A stretch of 64,000 bases of DNA, taken from assembly GCA_903813345.2 (NCBI GenBank), contig CAIIXF020000001.1, forward strand, positions 14,589,915-14,653,914, given 5' to 3'. The DNA comes from Owenia fusiformis (Eukaryota > Annelida > Polychaeta > Sabellida > Oweniidae). The notes under the pieces were generated by a model. It made no database searches and was not told where the DNA came from. It saw only the letters and a program-made list of their open reading frames with translations. Below, in pieces: positions 1 through 12,300 of the stretch (position 1 is its first letter; each line of letters begins with the position of its first letter). Made by a program: the position numbers and the translations under genes.

Positions 1-798
1 TATTTAAGGATTTAAGGCCTGGACTGGTGCAATTTGGAATGGCCATTTTTGAAGGTGTTGCTTTCCAAAATTAATTAAGGAAACAACGCCTGAAGAAATG
101 GTCATTCCACGATGCATTCAGTCTTGGGCTTAGATTCTTCACACACATTTCAAAATATTTTCTAATATATCACTTAAAAGATACAAAATCACTAAAAGAA
201 CAAATATTAAATGAACCCTTTTGCGAGGGTCAAGTTGGCAAAGCATTAATTTCAATCTGTAGAGACAAGTTGTCACCTTGACAACCAGATAAGGAATGAC
301 TTTGGATGCGATGATTGGTGATATAATGCACTGCAGTTCTATGAAATACTATGTTCGGATTGGGTGGAATCGGACACACCTTGCCTAGCTATGTGTGAAT
401 ATTTTTTTGTGTAGACTTGAGTGACATGTGTATCCGAAAGCTGACATAATAGACATTAAACCCTTCTGCATATCATAACCTCAAGGTTTTGAGATGGTAC
501 CACTAATTAAAGAGAAGGAACTTGATGCAAGATCATCATAAAGCCAGACTCCCAAGAATTCCTTGTATTTGATACTTGATAAAACATAGATATGTATAAA
601 CAAAATAATAGTCTTGCTCCTTCTGCATTCCTTACCAGTGTGTAGTTAATTGTTTATTTGATTATACGGTCAATGTAATCGTTATAAAACACGAGATGTT
701 TAATATCCATGCATATTTGAAGCAGCTTTAAGTCATGCAAAATGAAAAATAAAATATCTCGTGATATGTGGTGGTGGTTCATCCGTGTTAACAACTTG
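1..798. other. AT-rich sequence, no gene seen
   Basis: I see no coding signal, RNA gene or clear repeat in this stretch. Confidence 0.5.
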
Positions 799-1026
799 CA
801 GGGGCGTAGCCAGTAATTGTCAGAGGGGTGCGCCTTTTGATTTGCATCACTGCGAGCGAAGCGAGCCCCAAAAATTTGAAAATTTACATTGTATATGACC
901 TACATTTTAAGCATTTCAAATTTTAATTTGTTAATTTGTTTTTTCAGCAAATGCAAAATTGCTTTTTTCTTTTGGGGTGGTGGCACCCATCGCACCCCCC
1001 CCCCCTCGCCTCCGGCTACGCCCATG
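799..1026. repeat. Short interspersed element with CAGGGGCGTAGCC ends
   Basis: The left end reads CAGGGGCGTAGCC and the right end reads GGCTACGCCCATG, giving an imperfect terminal inverted repeat around about 200 bp of AT-rich sequence and a C-homopolymer. A second, one-ended match (CAGTGGCGTAGCCAG) occurs at about 17063. No target duplication is clear. It is probably a small non-autonomous DNA transposon. Confidence 0.55.
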
Positions 1027-1424
1027 AAGTTGTGAGCAAAGTGGTGCTATAAACGAATTTTCCTAATCATGATTATTAAAGATTTTAATTTCTTCATTAT
1101 GATATCGTTATATATATCTGGTGGTCTGGTGTTTTTACTTCTCATATCTTTCCCTGGTTTAGAGTTCGTAACTTCGTAATTAATATCTGTCTGCCATGAC
1201 ACGTGTTTTGTGAACTTTGAATGTTGATTAGATAACTCATAGTCTCAGTTTCATATTTTGAATTTTATTGACATTTATTTGGCGAAACCTTATATAAAAG
1301 TAAGATAAAAACGCCAATGTGCAATTGATATGCTCTCTTAATAGTCACATAAAATATGAAGGTATTTGAAGGTTAAGTGCTTGAATATGATACGCAAATC
1401 ACCAATAAAATAAAAAACAAAGCA

Positions 1425-1530
1425 TGCAAAAATGTCGCAACCTACCATTTGTTACAGACGCGACGCCGAACACCAATCGCTGATCACCAACCGCAGACCA
1501 CTTACCACCGAGCCTGTGATAGTGATGTAA
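1425..1530 (-). repeat. Copy of dispersed GTGACATTTTGCATG family
   Basis: Read on the minus strand this matches a family also seen at about 12245-12370 (minus), 28398-28530, 48120-48220, 57820-58400 and 61520-62400 (plus). Shared parts are a GGTTGGTGTTCGGC-like core, TGTAACAAATGG and a terminal GACATTTTGCATG. The open frame at 1377-1565 falls in it and has no gene-like features. Confidence 0.5.
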
Positions 1531-2073
1531 AAACTCTATTGGTTGTCATTTTTAAACCTACATAAAATGTATCATCACAGTACGTATACAAGGATTGACT
1601 TCTTACTTTAAGGAAATCTACTCGGTTTTCGTTCGGTCAAAGAGCGATCGATATTTTTGTGTACTGACGTCGAAATGCATCGGCGATATTGAGATTTAAA
1701 AATGCTGCAAGATAAACGGACAGAAAGGGGCAAAATATGAAACCTTGGTCTCGGCTTATAGTATCAGGACATAATTTTGATAGCTATCAACCTAAGCTAA
1801 AGTAAATAATTGAAGTCAAAACTCTTTTGTCAGTCATTATTAAGTATTGACTAAAAAATACCAATTACTTTTCTGTGCCAATGAAGAAAATTCAATGATA
1901 CCAGAACAGATTGGTCAGAAGATATTTGGTGCACGAGTGTTACCCAAAACGTTTGGCTCGAGTTTCGGCAAACATTATCCTTTTCGTAGTACAATCCTGT
2001 TTCACTTTCAATGATTTTCAAATGTATATTTTGTGTTTTAATTAATTAAGTTTGAAGGAATAACACTCTTATA
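1531..2073. other. Intergenic, nothing recognised
   Basis: No coding or repeat signal recognised. Confidence 0.4.
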
Positions 2074-2687
2074 CAGGGTGGGCCAAAAAACGCCATTTTT
2101 TCAAAATACTATAACTTTTTTATTTTTTGATATTAAATCATAATTTGCATAACAAATGAAACTTGAAGTTGTTATCTAGCAATGGATCATGAATTATACA
2201 GTACACTTTTACTTGAATAAAATATGTCACCAGCGTCTCACTTAAACATGTGGTGTGCCATGAGAAATAAGCATAATTTGCAAAATGTTCCTGAACTGAT
2301 ACGGCCTGATGATCGCTAAGCTAATAGCCCTGATGCAAACCCCAGTGAGTATAGGGTATGGGAAGGTCTCCAGGAGATTGTATGAAGGCACCTAATCTAA
2401 AGCTGGCAATTAAGACAGGTTGAAAAAACTTAGCTAACATTTCATTGATACTGCAATATCAGCAAGGCGACTTAGACTAAAATATATCATCAATTAGGGT
2501 GACGGACCAATTGAACTCGATCCCCTTTTAGATCAAATATAATCCAAGTTGAAGGACTTGTTACATTATATCATATTATTACTAAGAACCCTTGGCACTA
2601 TATAATTGCAAAATTTGGAGTATGTAGTTTGGAAAATAAAAAAGTTGTAGTGTCTTGAAAAAAAGTGCCGTTTTTTGGCCCACCCTG
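2074..2687. mobile_element. Tc1/mariner-type MITE, 614 bp
   Basis: The ends are inverted repeats, CAGGGTGGGCCAAAAAACG on the left and its near-complement ending GGCCCACCCTG on the right, with TA on both sides. A TA target duplication with short CAGGG ends is typical of Tc1/mariner elements. There is no transposase frame inside, so it is non-autonomous. A one-ended copy lies at about 41814. Confidence 0.75.
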
Positions 2688-3215
2688 TATATAGTTTTAT
2701 TTTTATGTAGATAACAAAAGTATGAATTTTGTTCGTTCAGTGCACTTTTAGAAGGCTAAAAACACAGAAGTGATAAACGGTTGAACGGCGATAATAATTC
2801 ACAAATTGTTTCAAGAATGTAAGGAAAGTAATATCAACTAATGTTTTAAGTAGTGAATAACTCAAGGATTAATTTTTAACCAGTGTTTTTACAATCAAAA
2901 GTATAAAGAGTGTGCCATTGTTGCTATAATAAATTAAGCCACACGTTTTTACGTTAAGCAGAATATCATAATGATAACAAAACAGAAAAATGAAATAATA
3001 GATACATCAATTTGATATTTTTGCTTCTTTGCTTTTGGCGGATTTTTCATAAGCTGTCCATCTATTAATAGAACCGCCTCAACGGGCATTCTATGCATTC
3101 ATGTTGACTTAGCGTTTGTTTTGGACGGTTGTCATAAGTTGCTCAAATACATTCAATCACAAATCCAAGCTTTAATCGCAGTGTCTATTGATTTTCTCAT
3201 ACAAGTTCATAGGTG

Positions 3216-3233
3216 TATAAAAGCCTACGTCAT
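3216..3233 (+). promoter_or_regulatory. TATA box with adjacent CRE-like site
   Basis: TATAAAAG at 3216-3223 is followed within 3 bp by TACGTCAT at 3226-3233, a CREB/ATF half-site. It lies about 285 bp upstream of the start codon at 3509 and is the best core-promoter candidate for that gene. Transcription start is inferred, not seen. Confidence 0.4.
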
Positions 3234-3508
3234 CGCATAGGTACTCATGCAAATTTTAAACACAATGGGTTTACGTATACTACTAGACCTATAACAGAGC
3301 TCTAGAATAAATATATTGTCGCAACGAATGGAAAACTCATCACAACACGTATTTCATAGCACAAGAATCGATTTGGAATATACAGTAGATACTTTATGGA
3401 AGAGCATCAAATGTAGAGAGTGTGCGGCATATATGATATCTATATAATTCGTGTGTATATACACATGGCTTGTAATTACTGGATTGTTTATACATAACTG
3501 TTTGTGAA

Positions 3509-4568
3509 ATGGGTAGCGGAGAGAGACGAGGTGGTGGTCGACGAGGAGGCAGAAGAATTGGCCCCAGATCTCATGGTATTCGCTTTGGTGGTCGTTCAAG
3601 ATTTCGTGGTGGATTTGGAAGATCGTCTGGAGGAAGAATTAGAATTCAAGGCAAAGCAGGGATTGCGGTTTTATTAATATTTTTGGGGATTTTCATGTGT
3701 TTCCCGGGCATAGTGTTTACAGCAGCATTTTGTGATTTTGATTTCTCATATAGTTTCAATTCGTTTTGTATAACTGGACCGGTATTACTAGGGACAGGAT
3801 TGTGCCTTTTAGTGGGTGGTATAATCGCATGCATTGTATTCAAAAATAAATTTGGAAACGTTTCTGATAATGATGCAACTGTGGAACATCAACTCCAACA
3901 ACCACAAACTACTGTTACAAATGTGTCAGTCGTTGGTGGATCCACAGACCCATCCCAACAGCCACCTGTAGCACCAGTTCCACCTGTAGCACCAGTTCCA
4001 CCGCCACAACCATTCCCTCCACAGTATAATATGTAAGTACATAGTACCATATATAGTCATTACTAATAGCACATATTCAGGTGAATGTATTTACATTAAT
4101 GATAAGGCATTAGATATTAATATTTGTTCGACGACTATATCCTTTAGCTTAATTGAAAAAGCAATCGATCCCAGCCTATATGAAAGCCTTAAAGTTATTC
4201 TAATTTTTCTTAACAGTTGATCCAGTGTTTCAATTATTTCCAGGGCACCCCAAGCCTATGGTTCATACATGTCGCCACAGTATCAACCAACAGACACTCA
4301 AGCTCAGTATCCACCCTATCAACCAACAGACACTCAAGCTCAGTATCCTCCCCCTATCCCTGGAATGTATGATACAGGACTTCAGCCAATGGGTACAATG
4401 CCTCCTGGATATAACAACACGGGAGCATATAACACGCAGTATAACACAGGACAGTACTATACAAATGCGGACAATCCCGGAAAAACACGAGATGAAGGAT
4501 CAGCGCCTGTTGATACTGGTCCTGATGTGCCACCTCCGACATATAGTGACGTAGTCAATCAAAAATAA
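3509..4568 (+). CDS. Two-pass membrane protein, RGG-rich N-terminus, PPxY C-terminus (2 exons)
   Basis: Exons are 3509-4032 and 4244-4568, joined in phase 2 (donor GTAAGT, acceptor TTTCCAG), giving 282 residues; AATAAA overlaps the stop codon. Residues 1-49 are Gly/Arg-rich with RGG-like motifs. Hydrophobic segments span about 50-74 and 90-111, with Cys75 and Cys87 in the short loop between them. The tail is rich in Pro, Gln and Tyr, holds two exact 12-residue repeats (YQPTDTQAQYPP) and ends with PPTY at 272-275. PPxY motifs bind WW domains, for example of NEDD4-type ubiquitin ligases, so a sorting or ligase-adaptor role is an inference. The basic N-terminus suggests both ends are cytosolic. 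I do not recognise a named orthologue. The first Met was chosen because the frame is closed upstream and the TATA box lies at a sensible distance. Confidence 0.8.
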
Positions 4569-4582
4569 ATGCCTGGACAATG

Positions 4583-5285
4583 GATGTTGACCTTGAAGTA
4601 AGCACGCATAGTACTATCAAGAAATGTGCCCTCCCATGCCGCGCCATAGTACGGATGTTGACCTTGGAGTTAGCATAGTACTATCAAGAAGTGTGATCTC
4701 CCATGCCGCGCCATAGTACGGATGTTGACCTTAGAGTTAGCACAGTACTATCAAGAAATGTGCCCTCCCATGCCATAGTAATAGATGTTGACCTTGGAGT
4801 TAGCACAGTACTATCAAGAAATGTGCCCTCCCATGCCATAGTAATAGATGTTGACCTTGGAGTTAGCACAGTACTTTCAAGAAATGTGCCCTCCCATGCC
4901 ATAGTAATAGATGTTGACCTTGGAGTTAGCACAGTACTTTCAAGAAATGTGCCCTCCCATGCCATAGTAATAGATGTTGACCTTGGAGTTAGCACAGTAC
5001 TTTCAAGAAATGTGCCCTCCCATGCCATAGTACGGATGTTGACGTTGGAGTTAGCACAGTATTATCAAGAAGTGTGCCCTCCCATGCCATAGTACGGATG
5101 TTGACCTTGGAGTCAGCACAGTACTATCAAGAAGTGTGCCCTCTCATGCCATAGTACGGATGTTGACGTTGCAGTCAGCACAGTACTATCAAGAAGTGTG
5201 CCCTCTCATGCCATAGTACGGATGTTGACGTTGGAGTTAGCACAGTAGTATCAAGAAGTGTACCCTCCCATGCCATAGTAATGGA
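4583..5285. repeat. 62/63-bp minisatellite, about 11 units
   Basis: The unit contains GTTGACCTTGGAGTTAGCAC, AAGAAATGTGCCCTCCCATG and a CATAGTA link. Central units are 63 bp, so frames stay open on both strands (4703-5092 plus, 4684-5028 minus). Flanking units are 62 bp (CATAGTACGGAT). The array begins about 15 bp after the stop codon of the membrane-protein gene and may lie in its 3'UTR. Confidence 0.9.
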
Positions 5286-6187
5286 GGTCCTCCAAAATTA
5301 TTCCTAAATGTATAATATTCAAAAGACGTGTATGACAACCGTCTCGCGTCTTCACGTTGTAAATCCTCGAATCCAGCAAATACTGTTAGAGCATCATAGG
5401 GTAAAAAACAAGATATGTGATGAGCATCGCATCGGGACGGTCTAATGGGTATGAGAAAACACTTAACTGCTGCTAAGTATCTTAGGATATTAGTTGACTA
5501 GTATACGTTACTACAACGGATGAAATAAGTTGCTGCAATAGGAAATAGCGTGTAATATAGTACTAAATTATATATATTTTTATAAATAACCATTGCATTT
5601 ATTTTTGCAATTTTTCTTGTGATTTCTAATACGGGAAAATATTCATGGAGACATCTATTTAGGAAGCACATTTTGACGTCGTGCCCAAATGGAATTTTAA
5701 TGAATATTCAAGAATATTCAATATTTTGCCAATCAAAATATAAATATTATTGTAACGAAAACATTGGCATGATTTATGTAGATTGTTTCCAACATTTTCT
5801 CTCTCTTCTATTCCTCAGAGTAAAATACACATCACTATTTTTATTCAAGACAGCCTTTATTCCTTCAGATTTAGTATTCTTAACTGCAGTCTATAAATGT
5901 AGAATCGAAAGCGCAGTATGTATACGGATCTGGAAGTCACCTCAGACTTAGGACTGGGCAGCTAGGCTATATATATGAATGGGACTTTTCTAGATCATTT
6001 AAACAGAGATTATTGGTACCTGCCAAATAGGAAGCATGCAGAATATTCAATATTCCAAACAATGCACACAATTTTATAGAATCATCGCTTAAGTATATAA
6101 ATATGAATGGGTATTCATTGATGTCACAATTTTGTTCCATATGTTCTTTTTCTTGTTATTAATATATACAAGGCCTATAAATAATGA
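5286..6187. other. Between convergent genes; probable 3' UTRs
   Basis: No domain or splice signals are visible. The 110-residue frame at 5619-5951 has no recognisable features. An AATAAA-type signal on the minus strand near 5852 could serve the CCP/EGF gene. Confidence 0.4.
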
Positions 6188-6354
6188 TCATTCGCAACCA
6201 GCTTCATTTGGCCAGTCACAAGTCAATAATTTTGGGCTGAAATGGAGTCCAGCGGGGCAGTTTTTGTGGTAAGCAACCTGTGTTGAGCAATGGAAGTAGC
6301 GCGAACAGTCTGCAGGGTCAGGGAATGTACCATACTCATCAGGACAGGTGAATC
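6188..6354 (-). CDS. Terminal exon: CBM14 (peritrophin-A) domain
   Basis: The acceptor TTGTAG precedes 6354 and the stop TGA is at 6188-6190. Cysteine spacing is C-x12-C-x5-C-x9-C-x12-C-x7-C, matching chitin-binding type 2 domains apart from a slightly short first gap. The aromatic YFHC and CDWP motifs are present. The exon lacks an ATG and so is invisible to a start-based ORF search. Confidence 0.85.
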
Positions 6355-9300
6355 CTACAATACACAAAAAACATACTTGTGCAAGACCAACTCAGTGTGT
6401 TTAGATATGTTTGAGCGGATGCTCATGATCACCCCGGAATAGCCTGACAACGGTAAAGTCAGATACCGTTGTCACAAATGGTGGACATAACCGTCGCTTC
6501 AATTAGATTTTCATGAACTGTATGTTTAATGGAGCACCTAGACTAAATTCCTTTGGAACAACAATCAATCAAAGTGTCTTTATACTCATTGTACAGTTAA
6601 TAATGTTCTACAATCTAACCGATCAAAATGAGATACGGGACAACGGACACTATAATTACCATATGCCGTTGTCTTTCTAAATTACTCAATTTCAGATTCC
6701 GTTGTCATTGACGATATCGAAGACGCTATATTGTGCCGATTCACGACCCAATTTGATCGAAAATGGGATTTCATATGATACACTATCACAAGAGCTTAAT
6801 GCATGCACAGAATTAGCGACAATGAAATAGCATGAAATGAGGACCAAGTGATTAAGCAGTTGAAGTGACGGTTATGTCCGCCATTTGTGAGAACTGTATC
6901 TGACTTTACCGTAGTCAGGCTATTCCGGTGTGATGATAGATCATTTGATTTCTAAATACATCTTTTAATAATATTCATCAATTATCATTTCTGTTGATCC
7001 AGGATATTAAACAGATTTTAACTTTATAGAGTTGTTTCCGAATGTTGCCCTTTATCGTTTCTCTGATGTAAACATACCATTTTCGCAACGCTGGCCGTGA
7101 AAACCAGGTTTGCAAGAACACAAGAAGCTGTCCTCTCCATTCTGGCACATGCCACCGTTCAAACAAGCTCCAGCAGCACAGTGGTCAATGACTACAAGAG
7201 AGCTCAATGGCGTCAAAATTGAAAGTATTGTGAAAATATCCCCATCAGTATGTTAGATGCATTATTGGACGAAACCTTGCTCATAGAGAGAAAAGTCTTG
7301 AACGACAGTATACCACCTATATAACCCTAGTAATTTTTCACTATCAAATTACTTTAATTGATGTATGGATGAGTAGTCAAAGAAGCCAGTGTACAGCAGG
7401 ATTTTCTCAAAATGACCTGGGCGTTTTTTGAAATTGATAAAATTGATAATTTCTCTAAAAATAAAAAAGTACTTTCCACATTACGCTCATGTGCAATATG
7501 ATGAAAGGGTGTCATTTAGAGAAAATCTGGTATATGAATTACATTGATGCATTCTATAAGTAGGCTAGATGAATAATAGAAAGAGAATCTACCTGTGCTA
7601 CAAATCTCTCCACCATAGCCGGGTCTACAAATGCACTGGAAGCTATCAAAACCACTTTTACAGATACCGCCATTTTGACATGGATTTGCCTTGCAGAAAT
7701 CTACATCTGAAAAAATCATTTTAAATGGCAGTCTTAGATAGAGTGCAACTTATCAAATGTATTTTTGTCACATAATATTCCTTTTCACTTGCATATTATC
7801 TTAAACTATTTCACTCATTTATTCAAAAGAAATGCAAATTTTCAAAAATGCACGTGTTTATTTTTCATCAGATGTGGATATTCACATTTATGGTTCTGAA
7901 AACTTATATTAGGATTCGTTAGCCCTAAATAACAGCAAAATTCGGGATCATATCGTGAATTATCCTACACTTAGTGTACTAAATGTATAATAACATTAAA
8001 AAATAAATTTGATATTTATGGGCAAAATGAATATCCGGAGGATATCGTGACGATATACTCCGGGCGGAGGATATCGTGACGATATACTCCGGAAAACCCA
8101 ATATGCGGAGGATATTGTGACGATATACTCCGCTTGTTGATTTCCCGCCAAATTGACTCTATTTGGCATGAAATTCATTTTGCAATGATATTATACATTT
8201 AGTACACTCCTTGTAAGTGTAGGATAATAAGAACATCCTATGATTTTTTCAGAATATCATTTTAATCTACTCGGTGATATTGATATATGCACTCGTTCGC
8301 TTCGCTCTCTCGTGCAGATATCAATATCACCTCGTAGATAAAAATGATATTCCTCAAAATCATAGGATATCCTATAATTATCCTACACTTAGTGTACTAA
8401 ATGTATAATAACATTAAAAAATAAAGTTGATATTTATGGGCAAAATGAATATCCGGAGGATATCGTCACGATCAGACACGATATACTCCGGGCGGAGGAT
8501 ATCGTGACGATATACTCCGGAAAACCCAATATGCGGAGGATATTGTGACGATATACTCCGCTTGTTGATTTCCCGCCAAATTGACTCTATTTGGCATGAA
8601 ATTCATTTTGCAATGATATTATACATTTAGTACACTCCTTGTAAGTGTAGGATAATAAGAACATCCTATGATTTTTTTCAGAATATCATTTTAATCTACT
8701 CGGTGATATTGATATATGCACTCGTTCGCTTCGCTCTCTCGTGCAGATATCAATATCACCTCGTAGATAAAAATGATATTCCTCAAAATCATAGGATATC
8801 CTATAAATATTTTATTTAAGATGATATCAATGATTTCTTCAATTGCCATATCTTCCTTCGAACATTTTTGATTCGAGTCAATAAGGTGGGCTTACTGTAG
8901 TCACAATGAACCCCTTGGAATCCTGTAGGACATTCACATATAAAACCCTCGGGGTAGTTGCCGACCAGACACTTCCCGTCGTGCAGGCAAGGGAAGCTCA
9001 TACACGGGTTGTATCCTAAAAGGCATCGTATTGATGACATACAATACAAGTATTTAATTACACTTGTCTATTAGTGAAAAATACAATTACAAAAATGTTA
9101 ATATAGTTTATTTCTGACAGATGTAACACAAATACAACTGATCTTGCGATGAAACAAATCACTTTACCAGACGAACAATAAATGAAAAAGCGTGGCCCAG
9201 TGGCATGCCATATAATATGGATATCAGTGTTGGCTTCCTGGTCATCTGAACCCCAAGACAACCCAGCCCTGTAAAACTCAACCCCAAGTCAAGTCAACCC

Positions 9301-12300
9301 CAAATTAACACAACCCTGTAAAACTCAACCCCAGTAAAACTCAACCCCTATATTTTTATATATTGATAAACTTATATTCCACATGATATGAAAGTTTATT
9401 TCATAAAAGTACAATGTTTTACTGGGGTTGAGTTTTACAGGGTTGAGTTAACTTGGGGTTGAGTTTTACTGGGGTTGACTTGACTTGGGGTTGACTTGAC
9501 TTGGGGTTGAGTTGGACTGGGTTAAGATGACTTGGGGTTGAGATGACCTGTCACCCAGTGTTGTACTACTTTAGAACCTTTAAATACCATTAATGTGACA
9601 ACTGAACAAGATTTTTTAGATTTCAAGATTTATTATCATCATTATCTATTTATTGTAAAGAAGATAAGAAAAGCACTTACTTGTCTCACATCGTTCTCCA
9701 CGTAGGTCATCCGGGCATTTACAAACAAATCCACCGGTTTGCGTGTTGATACAAGAGCCGCCATTCAAGCATGGGTGATGATCACAAGGGAGAAGTTCTG
9801 GCGAAAAATATGGTTTACAAATGTAAATATAATTTAAGTAGGTTGACTTAAAAAACAATGAATGACACAATATCTTGATTTAACATGCATTCATGGGAAT
9901 ACCCATAATGGGACACTTACGTATTTCACAGAGGGTTCCTCCATAATCACGTGGGCATGTGCACTTAAAGTCTTGCTCGCCAATTTCAACGCATTCCCCT
10001 TGGTTTTTGCAAGGCTTGGAGGCACATACACTCGTCTCTGCAATGAATAACATGATTAGAAATGGTCACATTTACTTGATACTCTGGGGCTATTCGAACG
10101 TGGATTTGTCAACGCTAGATTATTCGAATAAGGAGTACAGTACATCATGACAAGCATGTGTTACTTTAACCAGCCATGGACGCAATAGACCAAGACAAGA
10201 TGAATAAGGGTTATGTACTGGGAGGATTTGGATATTGGGTTTATCCAGAGGGAGATATGCATATCTACCTGAGGGACCGTAGGGACCGAAGGTAGATGTG
10301 CATATCTCACGAGGGATGAACCCAATATCCAAACCGACCGTACATAACTGCTATATCCTATACCAAGTAGAGTTTTCAGTGAAATTACCGGAAGCGGGAA
10401 GATATGCACCGAAGCGGGAAGATGTGCACCGAAGCGGGAGATGTGGCGGGAGATATGGAGGTTCTGGATATGGAAACCTCAAAATCAGGATACGGGATAT
10501 ATCTTACCAACTTATCTCCCTAAAACTCAACTTGGCATAGGATAAAAGTGGCATATATTGATAAGACCTCCATCAAGGAACCTGAGAATTGAGCGTTGAC
10601 CTTTTAAAATACCTTGACCTATATATTTGTGAGCTTTGCCTGTAGGTCATGCCAAATTTGGTACCCGAGAACCCGGGCCCGAGAATCACAGACTGCAGTC
10701 ATGGCTGACGTGTATATATGACATACTTACTCGTCTGACATCTATCGCCTTCAAAGCCAGCTAAACAAGTACAGGTATATCCAACTGGGGTTTCTTGTGA
10801 ATTGACACATTTTCCCCCGTTCTCACACGGCATAACTCCGCAGAAATCTTCCTCTGAAATAATATATCAAACTGTCAGTATTCTGAGTTTAGAAACAGAC
10901 GTGGTAGAATTTTCACACACTGTGCACCGGAATAGAACCTTATTTATGGGTCCCTGTGTATATCAGGATCCTTCATACTAATTACGATGGCACACAAGAT
11001 GGTGGAGCTGCCAGTATTGCACCAACATATGAATATGTTTTTAGTTCAATATACAAGTCAAGGTAGTAATGCCAATAAAATGTAGCTTTTGGTCTATTAT
11101 GCAATTAACAAACTGGTCCCAAAGGGTTATCTCTGTAAACCAATTTTATTTCCGCTTTCAAACACTTTTAAACAGTGAAGATGACACCTTGTTTTATACC
11201 GCAGATCAAACTCGAAGTCACTACAATTTATGTTGATACAAAAATGTCAAGTTAATGTTTTAATCAACTGAACTTGTAAGTCAATAATTAACTCAATATT
11301 TATGACTCTGTGTCAGATCGCCCTTAACTTACACAACAAGTTAAGAGCTCTCTCAACCGTGATTTCTGTTTCTAGGCAATTAAATAGAATTGCAACATCA
11401 AAGTCAGTACCAACTACTTGGAGGGTCAAACTTGTATTGTTGAAAAATCCTATCATAAACCATTAGTACGGTATCTTTTTTGAAAACACTTACAATATGA
11501 GCTGTTATTTTCAAAAAATGATGCATTATTATATTGTCTTGTTAAAGCTAGAAAAATTCAGAAATTAATGGTATAAATCACATGAAGAACAGCATTTACT
11601 GTGACTAAAGTTCCATTAATCAATTTTTTTCTTGAAACATTTAATTTTTTATTTTCAAGACATAAGTTTCTGCATGGCCTTTCAATAGAATGCCCATGGT
11701 TTCTGTTAGCAATGTTTTACCCTCCAAGCTATAGAGGAGGTGACCTCATCCCTCGAAGTAGTTAGTGATGGCAATTCTTTTTATGGCGAGACCATTTGAA
11801 AATATGGCATGTAAATGATACTGCAAGACTGGAGGGTGTGGCATATTGTGGAATAGACCATGGAATACATGTTATAATAATGAAATATGAAGGTACAAGG
11901 ATATGGAATATTAAATATATGCCTGGTGTAGCTACGAGTCGTCCTCCAGCCCAATATCGTCATTGAATTGCACATCTACAAACAATGGGACACTAATTTA
12001 CTACATTGTCTTACTTGAACATGTAGCTGCAATGCCATCCCATTCTCCGGTTGATTGACACGTCCTTTTCTCTGATCCTTTCAAGTTGAAGCCTTTATTA
12101 CATCCAAACGTCACCATATTGCCTACGAAGTTACCCGCCCCACTCTCAAGTTTGAAACCATTAACGGGAGATGGTGCCTCATTACATTGAATACCTATGT
12201 TACAATAATTGAACAACGTGTAAAACATGACATTAACATACAGAATGTCACCACCTGCCATTTGTCAAAGACACCGAACGCCAGACGCTGACCGCCACCA

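Noticed and set aside
4684-5092. Open frames on both strands (129 and 114 codons)
   Set aside because: Produced by a 63-bp minisatellite; the peptide is an exact repeat and both strands are open.
5619-5951. 110-codon plus-strand frame
   Set aside because: AT-rich composition, no domain, no splice or promoter context.
6978-7166. 62-codon minus-strand frame
   Set aside because: Wrong register over a real EGF exon (7078-7191) and its flanking intron.
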